This document shows, piece after piece, positions 1 through 5,483 of a stretch of DNA of 6,574 nucleotides. The position numbers were made by a program, and so were the translations under genes. Source of the stretch: Oscillibacter sp. (GTDB lineage Bacteria; Bacillota; Clostridia; Oscillospirales; Oscillospiraceae); contig JAFSOM010000253.1 in NCBI GenBank assembly GCA_017447005.1, positions 1 to 6,574 of the forward strand, written 5' to 3'. The notes under the pieces were generated by a model. It was given only the letters and a program-made list of their open reading frames with translations, was not told the DNA's origin and did not search any database. Every line of letters begins with the position of its first letter. The stretch's first letter is position 1.

Positions 1-353
1 GCCGCGACGCCCGCGCAGTACGCGACGAACAGCCAGTCCGTAACGCTCCGGGGCGCGGCGGACAGCGTCGGGAACGGAAAATGAACCGTAACGGGCGCAT
101 ACGGCGCGGCGTAGGCGGACGACAGATTCCGTTCCGCCGCCGTCTTTGCGAGTTCCAGCCACGCGGACACGGGCAGGACGACATAGCGGCTGAGGGACGC
201 CGGAAGGAGAAGCCGCGCCGCCAGCAGTCCCCATACGCCGTACTGCCAGCGCGGGGAGAGCTTGTCCTCCAACAGTCGCTTGACAATCAGAATCAGCGCC
301 GCCGACAGCGACGCCCAGAGCGTTTGCAGGAGAAATGCCCAGAGATTGCTCAT
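1..353 (-). CDS. M56 family (BlaR1/MecR1-like) membrane peptidase, N-terminal part, runs off the left edge
   Basis: Reading leftward from ATG at 353-351 gives an open frame of about 117 codons to the window edge. It begins MSNLWAFLLQTLWASLSAAL. A first membrane helix covers about residues 4-24. A short charged cytoplasmic turn (KRLLEDKLSPRWQYG) leads to a second helix (about 40-57) with the VWGLLAARLLLP pattern typical of the start of BlaR1/MecR1-type proteins. A third helix begins near residue 107 (WLFVAYCAGVA). The zinc-binding HExxH motif and any extracellular sensor domain would lie beyond the window, so the ligand cannot be judged; many M56 proteins do not sense beta-lactams. In the known family, the activated metalloprotease causes cleavage of its partner BlaI-type repressor. 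The ATG overlaps the repressor stop (ATGA), and GGAGG at 361-365 lies 7 bases upstream, which fixes the start and suggests coupled translation. Confidence 0.85.
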   Translation of the reverse strand, partial: MSNLWAFLLQTLWASLSAALILIVKRLLEDKLSPRWQYGVWGLLAARLLLPASLSRYVVLPVSAWLELAKTAAERNLSSAYAAPYAPVTVHFPFPTLSAAPRSVTDWLFVAYCAGVA

Positions 354-712
354 TCGTCCGCCTCCATTTCGTCCAGCAGTCCGCGCAGTCTTTCGGCTTC
401 CTCCCGGCTGAGGGAGGATTCTTTCAGAAACGCGGCAATCAGTTCTCCCGCCGCGCCGCGATAGGCGTTCAGAAGCCGCCGCCGCTCCTGTTTCGCGCAC
501 TCGTCACGGGTCAGCCGCGCCGAATACGGGCGGGGCGTCCCGCGCTCAACGCGCACTATCCCTTTCGCCTCCATGCGGGTAAGGTAGGTTTGAGTGGTTT
601 TCTTATTCCATCCGTTCCGCTCCGTCAGCGGGGCCGCGACTTCTCCGAGGGAAAAACGCTCCCCGCCCCACAGAATTTCCATTACGCTCCATTCCGCGTC
701 CGTCAGCGTCAT
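350..712 (-). CDS. BlaI/MecI-type (penicillinase repressor family) winged-helix repressor
   Basis: This 120-residue protein has the usual length for the BlaI/MecI/CopY family. The N-terminal winged helix (about residues 1-70) starts with the typical TDAEWSVMEILW, followed by SLGEVAAPL, the recognition-helix region WNKKTTQTYLTRMEAKGIV, and a wing with YSARLTRDE. The C-terminal half (about 75-118) is helical and fits the dimerisation region; it holds LIAAFLKESSLSREEAERLRGLL, where staphylococcal BlaI and MecI are cut at an Asn-Phe bond. Here the Phe is kept (Phe95) but Ala stands in the Asn place. The start at 712 is chosen because AAGGAG lies 8 bases upstream and the family starts there; the open frame extends to 916 but that extension contains the promoter and operators. 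It probably represses its own promoter and is inactivated through the M56 protein encoded next. Its other targets are not visible. Confidence 0.92.
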   Translation of the reverse strand: MTLTDAEWSVMEILWGGERFSLGEVAAPLTERNGWNKKTTQTYLTRMEAKGIVRVERGTPRPYSARLTRDECAKQERRRLLNAYRGAAGELIAAFLKESSLSREEAERLRGLLDEMEADE

Positions 713-727
713 GACAACCGCTCCTTT

Positions 728-741
728 CTTACAATCGTAAG
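728..741. promoter_or_regulatory. BlaI-type operator, promoter-distal copy
   Basis: CTTACAATCGTAAG is a 14-base imperfect palindrome whose core, TACAATCGTA, differs at one base from the BlaI/MecI consensus TACAnnTGTA. It lies just downstream of the predicted minus-strand transcription start and just upstream of the repressor's ribosome site. Its centre is 24 bp from the second copy, so the two sites sit on nearly the same face of the helix. Confidence 0.75.
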
Positions 742-749
742 ATGAAATT

Positions 750-778
750 ATCTTACAACTGTAAGAATCGAATGTCAA
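750..778 (-). promoter_or_regulatory. Sigma-A promoter of the repressor/M56 operon
   Basis: On the minus strand, TTGACA (773-778) is followed after 17 bases by TAAGAT (750-755), a 6/6 and 4/6 match to the vegetative consensus. Transcription would begin near position 743, giving a leader of about 30 bases before the ATG at 712. The two BlaI-type palindromes lie inside and just downstream of it. Confidence 0.8.
752..765. promoter_or_regulatory. BlaI-type operator overlapping the -10 and spacer
   Basis: CTTACAACTGTAAG has perfect 6-base arms (CTTACA/TGTAAG) around AC and matches TACAnnTGTA exactly. It covers four of the six -10 bases and part of the spacer of the minus-strand promoter, so bound repressor would block RNA polymerase directly. 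This supports autoregulation of the repressor/M56 pair. Confidence 0.85.
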
Positions 779-809
779 GAGCGCGGACAGAAAAATTTGC
801 AATCCCCTA

Positions 810-838
810 TTGACAGCGGACTGTATGACTTGTATAAT
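810..838 (+). promoter_or_regulatory. Consensus sigma-A promoter of the GntR/ABC operon
   Basis: TTGACA (810-815), a 17-base spacer and TATAAT (833-838) match the vegetative consensus exactly. Transcription should begin near 845, leaving a leader of roughly 50 bases. So strong a promoter in front of an autoregulatory-type repressor suggests that it is normally held off, and the repeats around it fit that view. It is divergent from the BlaI-type promoter; the two -35 boxes are only 31 bases apart. Confidence 0.88.
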
Positions 839-870
839 ACGCTTATACTGTATGAATGAAGTAGTACAGT
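820..870 (+). promoter_or_regulatory. Probable GntR (YtrA-type) operator region
   Basis: Three repeat elements overlap here. ACTGTATGA occurs at 820-828 (promoter spacer) and again at 847-855 (just after the start site), 27 bp apart. ACTGTA (847-852) forms an inverted repeat with TACAGT (865-870), separated by 12 bases. GTATAA (832-837) mirrors TTATAC (843-848) across the -10 box. The ACTGTA-N12-TACAGT element resembles, from memory, the AGTGTA-N13-TACACT operator of Bacillus YtrA. The downstream gene encodes a YtrA-like regulator, so autorepression is the natural reading. Which element is actually bound is inference. Confidence 0.65.
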
Positions 871-897
871 TTCTTGTCATGACGGGATGGTTGCAAC

Positions 898-1287
898 ATG
901 ATAGACTTTTCGACATTCGCGGCGGGGGACGGGACGCCGGTTTACCGACAGATTCTGTTTTTCATCAAGCGCGGCATTGTCGCCGGGACAGTCCGCGACG
1001 GGGACGCGTTACCGTCGCGGCGGGCGTTGTCGGCCCTGCTGGGCATTAACCCCAATACGGCGCAGAAAATTTACCGGCTACTGGAAGAGGAAGATTTGAT
1101 TCATTCCCACGGCGGCGCGAAAAGCGTCGTGACGCTGGACGCCGTCAAAGCGGAGCGCATACGCGCCGAACTGCTCGAACAGGACGCGATAAACGTTGTG
1201 CGCTCCATGCGGCAGATGGGGATTTCCAAAGCGGACGCCGTCGCGCTGATTGAAAAATACTGGGATTCGTCAGGAGGGGACGTATGA
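898..1287 (+). CDS. GntR family transcriptional regulator, short YtrA-like subfamily
   Basis: This 129-residue protein has an N-terminal GntR winged helix (about residues 13-78): PVYRQILFFIKRGIVAGTVRDGDALPSRRALSALLGINPNTAQKIYRLLEEEDLI is the family pattern, with LPSRR and the NPNTAQKIYRLLE recognition helix clear. The C-terminal tail is short (about 50 residues, helical) and has no room for a FadR- or UTRA-type ligand domain, which places it in the YtrA group. Such proteins usually repress the ABC transporter operon they head. The start is the only option: an in-frame stop lies at 880-882. The ribosome site is weak (GGGATGG at 884-890), unlike its neighbours, so the regulator may be made sparingly from a strong promoter. 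The stop overlaps the next start as ATGA. Confidence 0.92.
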   Translation: MIDFSTFAAGDGTPVYRQILFFIKRGIVAGTVRDGDALPSRRALSALLGINPNTAQKIYRLLEEEDLIHSHGGAKSVVTLDAVKAERIRAELLEQDAINVVRSMRQMGISKADAVALIEKYWDSSGGDV

Positions 1288-2009
1288 AACAACATCTTTC
1301 CACAGGGAAGTTACTTATCAGAAGCACGGTTTTCCGGCTGGCGTTATGCCTTGGCGTGATGTGCGCTCTGGAAAGCGGCGTATTTCTGTGGCGCGCCGGA
1401 AGCGCGGCGAGTTTTGAGGCCGCCGTCGGCGACGGCCCCGCCTACGCGATATTTGTAGCGGCTTATTACTGCCTCTTTATCGGTCTTGAAACGACATTCT
1501 GCCTTCCCAATCAGCTTTACGCGTTGGAACGGCTCCGGATTTCAGAAAGAAAGTTTCTGCTCTGGCAGGCGTTGCATAATACGCTGTGCTTTCTGACATT
1601 GTGGGGCGCGGAGGTTACGCTAATCTTTATCTTAAGTTTATGGTATCGCGGCGCGTACCCGGAAAACGCCGTGTCGCCGTGGCTTCTGCTGGCCTTCTAC
1701 CGCAATTCGTTTTTGCACGGCCTTCTCCCGCTTTCAACCGTTTCCCTCTGGATTGTGAATCTGGTTTACTTTACCGGAAGCGGGATTCTGAGCGCGTGCG
1801 CGGCGTTGAAACATCGGCACGGATTGCGGGTGATGGTTCCCCATGCGTTTATGGTACTGGCAGGCGTCACGTTCCGCGCCGAATTGTCTGACCCGTCGGG
1901 AGATATAGCGCGGATATTTTTCGCGCTGTGCATGATTTCGTTATCGTTCGTCGATACGTTCGAGGCGGGACATCCGGGCGTGAAACTGGAGGCGAACTGG
2001 CATGGATAA
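1284..2009 (+). CDS. Six-helix membrane protein, probable permease subunit of the GntR-linked ABC system
   Basis: The product has 241 residues and about six hydrophobic segments (roughly 15-36, 52-72, 95-120, 145-172, 184-197 and 209-224). Between helices 2 and 3 is a cytoplasmic-looking stretch, LYALERLRISERKFLLWQALHN. A loop of this kind between membrane segments could be where the ATPase docks. It has no signal peptide or enzyme motif that I recognise and cannot be placed in a named family. AGGAGG at 1272-1277 lies 6 bases before the ATG, which overlaps the GntR stop, so translation is probably coupled. Position between the regulator and ATPase genes makes it the likely main membrane domain, but similarity to classical ABC-2 permeases is not evident by eye. 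Confidence 0.88.
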   Translation: MKQHLSTGKLLIRSTVFRLALCLGVMCALESGVFLWRAGSAASFEAAVGDGPAYAIFVAAYYCLFIGLETTFCLPNQLYALERLRISERKFLLWQALHNTLCFLTLWGAEVTLIFILSLWYRGAYPENAVSPWLLLAFYRNSFLHGLLPLSTVSLWIVNLVYFTGSGILSACAALKHRHGLRVMVPHAFMVLAGVTFRAELSDPSGDIARIFFALCMISLSFVDTFEAGHPGVKLEANWHG

Positions 2010-2511
2010 GCGTCTTTTGCGTTATCTCCCGCCGGGGACAGACACGAAAGCGGCAATGAAAAACGTGATAATTTGGCTGTCTTTCGCGTCGGCGTGCAAT
2101 ATCTTTGTGTTTGCGTACCGCTATTATCACGCGTGGGAGGACTTATATCTGAATCAAATCTACCGTTGGGTTCTGCGTCCCGACGCGCAAATGCCCGATT
2201 TTAGCGCGGTATCGCAAGGAACTTTACTCACGTATCTGACGAGTCTTTTGCTGTTAGCGGGAACGGCGCTCGACAATTATCGCTCGTTCCATCGCGAGAG
2301 CGTAAGCTCGTATGTCATGCGCCGGATTCCCGACGCGAAAGAATTGCATATCCGTTGTTTAACCGTTCCGCTATGCGCGGCGACGCTTATGACTGCGCTT
2401 ATGATAGCGTTATTGTTCATCGAACGCGCCGTTTACATCGCGTTCACTCCGACGGGATGTCTGGGCGATACGTCGATTGACCTTTTCCGTATTCTGTCTA
2501 TGAGAGGGTGA
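2002..2511 (+). CDS. Three-helix membrane protein, probable second membrane subunit of the ABC system
   Basis: This 169-residue protein has hydrophobic segments at about 21-41, 73-91 and 119-141. A conserved-looking cytoplasmic patch lies between helices 2 and 3: SSYVMRRIPDAKELHIRC, with the YxMRRxPDxxELHxRC character I associate with uncharacterised Bacillota membrane proteins encoded beside GntR/ABC modules. With the preceding protein it would give nine helices in total. GGAGG at 1988-1992 lies 9 bases upstream of the ATG, and the gene overlaps the previous one by 8 bases. It is too short for a complete permease and shows no frameshift, so a separate small subunit is more likely than a broken gene. 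The function is inferred from context only. Confidence 0.85.
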   Translation: MDKRLLRYLPPGTDTKAAMKNVIIWLSFASACNIFVFAYRYYHAWEDLYLNQIYRWVLRPDAQMPDFSAVSQGTLLTYLTSLLLLAGTALDNYRSFHRESVSSYVMRRIPDAKELHIRCLTVPLCAATLMTALMIALLFIERAVYIAFTPTGCLGDTSIDLFRILSMRG

Positions 2512-2516
2512 AAGTT

Positions 2517-3281
2517 ATGCTTGAAATTACGCGCCTTACGAAATTTTACGGCGCGAAAAAGGCGCTGGACAACGTCAATTTGACGATTCAGCCCGGAGAG
2601 CTTATCGGCCTTTTCGGGGAGAACGGCGCGGGCAAAACCACGCTGATGAAATCTGTGTTAGGCTTTCTGCATTACGAGGGCGGAACGATTCTGCTGGACG
2701 GCGAACCCGTCACGCGGAAGAATATCGGAAAGTTATCGTTCGCCACATCGGAACACTCGTTTTTCCCGAACCTGTCGCCCGAAGCGCACGGCGAATTTTA
2801 CGGCGAACACTTTCAGGCGTTCCGGGAAAAGCGTTTTCACGGACTGCTCGACTTTTTCCAACTGCCTAAAAACAAGCCCGTGCGGAGTTTCTCCATGGGA
2901 CAGAAAAACCAGTTTGAGGTGATTATGTCCTTGTGTCAGGGCGCGGACTATATCCTGATGGACGAACCGTTTGCCGGGAACGATATTTTCAACCGTGAGG
3001 ACTTCTATAAAGTTCTGTTAGGCATTCTGGAGCCTACGGAAACGGTTATCCTTGCCACGCATTTGATAGAGGAAGTGTCGGGATTTCTGAGCCGCGCCGT
3101 ACTGATTCACGAGGGGCGGATTGTCGGCGACGTGCGCACGGCGGACTTGGACGAACAGGGCGTGTCGCTTATGGACTACGTAAAACAAAGTTATCACTAC
3201 CGCGCCGACCGCGTGAGCCGCGCACTGGACGACTTCGCCGGAGAGCCGGAGACGCCCGACGATACGGAGGAAACGTCATGA
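2517..3281 (+). CDS. ABC transporter ATP-binding protein
   Basis: This 254-residue nucleotide-binding subunit would act at the inner face of the membrane with the two preceding proteins. Walker A is GENGAGKTT (34-42), the signature is the degenerate SFSMGQ (124-129, for LSGGQ), Walker B is YILMDEP (145-151) with Glu150 as catalytic base, the D-loop region reads AGND, and the switch His is His182 in ATHLIEE. The Q-loop Gln seems absent: where relatives read PQE this protein has TSE, with Ser78. The C-terminal tail (about 228-254) is acidic and low in complexity. I prefer ATG at 2517, which gives the usual MLEITRLTKFYG beginning with GAGGGTGA upstream; GTG at 2508 would add three residues and overlap the previous stop. 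General fold resembles the ABC-2/YtrB-like ATPases. The gene overlaps the next by ATGA. Confidence 0.93.
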   Translation: MLEITRLTKFYGAKKALDNVNLTIQPGELIGLFGENGAGKTTLMKSVLGFLHYEGGTILLDGEPVTRKNIGKLSFATSEHSFFPNLSPEAHGEFYGEHFQAFREKRFHGLLDFFQLPKNKPVRSFSMGQKNQFEVIMSLCQGADYILMDEPFAGNDIFNREDFYKVLLGILEPTETVILATHLIEEVSGFLSRAVLIHEGRIVGDVRTADLDEQGVSLMDYVKQSYHYRADRVSRALDDFAGEPETPDDTEETS

Positions 3282-4819
3282 AAAGAAGCCTTGCGTTATT
3301 TGCCGCCCTGATTGTCGTATCGTTGGGCGGGCTTATCGTGACGTGCGGCGTTGTCGGCGGAAGCGCGGAGAATGTCGCGGTCACGGAGGATATTATATAC
3401 GGCGACGCGTCCTTTGCCGACGGTCTGACGGTTCACGGCGTCAGCCGTTACGGGTATTATCTCTATTGGGATAACGAAATGAAATTTGAAAACGGCGTCC
3501 GCACGGATTCCACGGACTTCCGCTATTATCAGCTTAACAGAGGCGACCCCCGCCGCGGACGCGCCGACCCGAACGTTTCGTACTCTGACGAAACCGGGCT
3601 TTCCATGCCTGTCGTCTACAATTTCTTTCCCAACGATAAGCTCGAACAGGACGTAGAGAAATGGACGGCGGAATTAGAGCCGCAAAGTCAGGAAAAACGG
3701 ACGGTACGCGTCGCGGATTATCACAAATATTACCCGATATATCCGAATTTAGCGCTTCCCGGCGCCCGTTACAGCGGAGCGGCCCTGCCCTATACAACTT
3801 CATGGGACGATTTTCAGGCAAAATTCCAGCGGTATTTCCGCATTCCCGTACTGGACGACGAATATCTGGAAATCACGCTGACCAAGAGCGAAGACTCGCT
3901 TCTTTATCCTTCCCAAAGTTATTCGTCATATGGCCACGCGCCTTACGGCCATGAGTTTACGCCTTACTGTAACGGCGTGTACACGGGCGACGCCTACTAT
4001 TTTTACTTTACCAACCGCGCCGAACGGCGTATTGAAGCGGGATTTTTAACCACGCCGGACGATGAAATTTTAGTGGACACGAGCCAGATTCCCGGCGGTT
4101 ACGGCATTTACCGCATTCCATGCGTAGAGAGCGAGCGCGGCGCGTTAGCGGATATTGACGGCCTTTCGACAGTTTATCCAATAGACGAACACGCGCAGAT
4201 TACGTCGCTTGGCGCAAGTCCCGACAGGTCAAAGCTGTTCTTGCATACGATAGAGGACAGGACATGGTATCTGTCCGTGATTGACCGCGAAAGCATGGCT
4301 TTACTGCAAAAAATCGAAATCCGGCGGAATATGCCCTACTTTCCCCCGTCATTGGACGGCGGCGCCTTTGTCGTGAATGGCGACAACTTTCTGCTGGTAA
4401 ACTTCCGCGACCCTACGCCGGAAATCGTCGTACTGGACGAACGCGAGGACGGTTACGCGGTTCGTCAGCGGATTGTCAACGACGGAACCCCGGCGGACAA
4501 TGCGCGGGCGTGGGACTGGTGGGACAGTCAGATGCTCGACGCCGCTTACGCGTGGGACGGCGAACGGCTGGCGGTTGTCTGGAATCCGCAGAAGATGATA
4601 AACGATAACCGCTGGACTTATGAAATGTGCGGCGTTGCGGTGGCGGTGTGCGCGAATAACAGCTTACAGTTTTTCGCGGAATACGGGAACAGTCTGGACG
4701 AGTGCAATCTACGATTAAGTTCCGCCGACGAGCGCAGTATCAGATTCAGCGCGTATTCGTTCCCATATGCGTCTTTTGTCAGACCGGAGGGAAACGCGGC
4801 GCGGGCGTACTGGTCGTAA
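3278..4819 (+). CDS. Membrane-anchored or secreted protein of unknown function, ABC-operon linked, probable beta-propeller-like C-terminal half
   Basis: The 513-residue product starts with two basic residues and a hydrophobic stretch (about 4-28), either a signal peptide or a single anchor; the rest has no membrane helix and should lie outside the cell. The sequence just after the anchor (YGDASFADGLTVHGVSRYGY, then LYWDNEM, about 41-68) looks like a conserved family motif, but I cannot name the family. The middle is very rich in Tyr. From about 295 to 480, segments of beta type recur (TSLGASPDRSKLFLHT, WYLSVIDRESMALLQKIEI, GGAFVVNGDNFLLVNF, DAAYAWDGERLAVVW), as in WD40- or YncE-like propeller blades. 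Cys23 follows LIVT, a poor lipobox. GGAGGAAA precedes the ATG, which overlaps the ATPase stop. It may sense or bind the ligand of the ABC module; that is inference from position. Confidence 0.88.
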   Translation: MKRSLALFAALIVVSLGGLIVTCGVVGGSAENVAVTEDIIYGDASFADGLTVHGVSRYGYYLYWDNEMKFENGVRTDSTDFRYYQLNRGDPRRGRADPNVSYSDETGLSMPVVYNFFPNDKLEQDVEKWTAELEPQSQEKRTVRVADYHKYYPIYPNLALPGARYSGAALPYTTSWDDFQAKFQRYFRIPVLDDEYLEITLTKSEDSLLYPSQSYSSYGHAPYGHEFTPYCNGVYTGDAYYFYFTNRAERRIEAGFLTTPDDEILVDTSQIPGGYGIYRIPCVESERGALADIDGLSTVYPIDEHAQITSLGASPDRSKLFLHTIEDRTWYLSVIDRESMALLQKIEIRRNMPYFPPSLDGGAFVVNGDNFLLVNFRDPTPEIVVLDEREDGYAVRQRIVNDGTPADNARAWDWWDSQMLDAAYAWDGERLAVVWNPQKMINDNRWTYEMCGVAVAVCANNSLQFFAEYGNSLDECNLRLSSADERSIRFSAYSFPYASFVRPEGNAARAYWS

Positions 4820-4824
4820 CAAGG

Positions 4825-4849
4825 AGAAGCGGCGAAAGCCGCTTCTTTT
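4825..4849 (+). terminator. Rho-independent terminator of the GntR/ABC operon
   Basis: AGAAGCGGC (4825-4833) pairs perfectly with GCCGCTTCT (4838-4846) across a GAAA tetraloop, followed by TTTCTT. It begins 5 bases after the stop codon at 4817-4819 and separates the ABC operon from the sigma factor genes. Confidence 0.93.
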
Positions 4850-4871
4850 CTTGATTATTTTTCATTATTCG

Positions 4872-4897
4872 CGCAACCGCGGGGGATTTTTCGGTAC
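4872..4897 (+). promoter_or_regulatory. Possible ECF-type promoter of the sigma/anti-sigma operon
   Basis: GCAAC (4873-4877) followed after about 16 bases by GGTAC (4893-4897) resembles the AAC...CGTA layout of many Bacillota ECF promoters. No convincing sigma-A promoter is visible in the 75 bases between the terminator and the start codon. If real, the sigma factor would drive its own gene from a leader of about 20 bases. The match is partial and the call tentative. Confidence 0.3.
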
Positions 4898-4922
4898 TGG
4901 ATAGGTGAAAGGAGGCGCGGGA

Positions 4923-5483
4923 ATGGAAGATAAAGAAATCGTCTCGCTTTATTGGAAACGAGACGAGCGGGCCGTCTCGGAAACATCGGAAAAATACGGC
5001 GCGTACTGTTACGCAATTGCCTATAACATTCTCTCCAGCCCGGAGGACGCGGAAGAGAGCGTCAATGACACATGGGTCGGCGCGTGGGAGAGTATGCCGC
5101 CGCATAAGCCTGACGCGCTGTCGGCGTTTCTGGGCAAGATTACCCGCCGAATCTCGTTGAAGCGTTGGAGGAACCGGAACGCGGCGAAACGCGGCGGCGG
5201 TGTGGTAGAACTCGCGCTGGAAGAATTGAAAGAATCCATTCCAGCGGGACAGGCGGTAGAGGACGCTCTGGCGGAACGGGAGTTGCCGCGTCTGATTGAC
5301 GCTTTTCTGGACGTCCTGCCCGATGTCGAACAGCGGGTTTTCGTCCGCCGATACTGGTATCTCGATTCCATAGCGGACATCGCAAAGCGTTTCGGATTCA
5401 CGCAAAGCAAGATAAAATCCATGCTCCATCGCACGCGGCGCAAACTGCGGGATTACTTACGGAAAGAAGGCGCGTATGAATGA
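4923..5483 (+). CDS. ECF-type RNA polymerase sigma factor
   Basis: This 186-residue protein has the two-domain layout of a group IV sigma factor. Sigma region 2 covers about residues 5-85, with YCYAIAYNILSSPEDAEESVNDTWVGAWE matching the core-binding and -10 recognition segment. Region 4 covers about 122-180, with LPDVEQRVFVRRYWYLDSIADIAKRFG leading into the helix-turn-helix QSKIKSMLHRTRRKLRDYL. It would direct RNA polymerase to a small stress regulon and is likely held inactive by the membrane protein encoded next, whose start overlaps its stop as ATGA. ATG at 4923 is chosen because AAAGGAGG (4908-4915) lies 7 bases upstream; GTG at 4905 would place that ribosome site inside the gene. It follows a terminator, so it is probably transcribed on its own. 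Confidence 0.94.
   Translation: MEDKEIVSLYWKRDERAVSETSEKYGAYCYAIAYNILSSPEDAEESVNDTWVGAWESMPPHKPDALSAFLGKITRRISLKRWRNRNAAKRGGGVVELALEELKESIPAGQAVEDALAERELPRLIDAFLDVLPDVEQRVFVRRYWYLDSIADIAKRFGFTQSKIKSMLHRTRRKLRDYLRKEGAYE

Noticed and set aside
81..745. Plus-strand open frames over the M56 and BlaI-like genes
   Set aside because: Their Arg/Pro/Ser-rich translations are typical of out-of-frame reading of GC-rich genes; the opposite strand encodes recognisable proteins with ribosome sites.
713..916. N-terminal extension of the BlaI-like frame (open to a start at 916)
   Set aside because: The extension would run through the promoter, both operators and the ribosome site, and the family begins at MTLTDAEW; the start at 712 has a well-placed AAGGAG.
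1284..2511. The two membrane genes as one permease split by a frameshift
   Set aside because: Each has its own ribosome site and a normal start, the 8-base overlap is ordinary for an operon, and the second product begins with a basic cytoplasmic tail before its first helix.
2508..2516. GTG start for the ABC ATPase, three residues upstream
   Set aside because: ATG at 2517 gives the standard MLEI beginning and suits the GAGGGTGA ribosome site; GTG at 2508 lies inside that site. It cannot be wholly excluded.
3335..3350. Lipoprotein signal (Cys23) in the 513-residue protein
   Set aside because: The residues before the Cys are LIVT, with Thr at -1 where Gly, Ala or Ser is expected; a plain signal peptide or anchor is more likely.
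4905..4922. GTG start for the sigma factor, adding MKGGAG
   Set aside because: These codons are the ribosome binding site (AAAGGAGG) of the ATG at 4923.
4779..5429. Long open frame on the minus strand opposite the sigma factor (216 codons)
   Set aside because: It lies antisense to a clear sigma factor, crosses the terminator and shows no domain pattern; it is a shadow of GC-rich coding.
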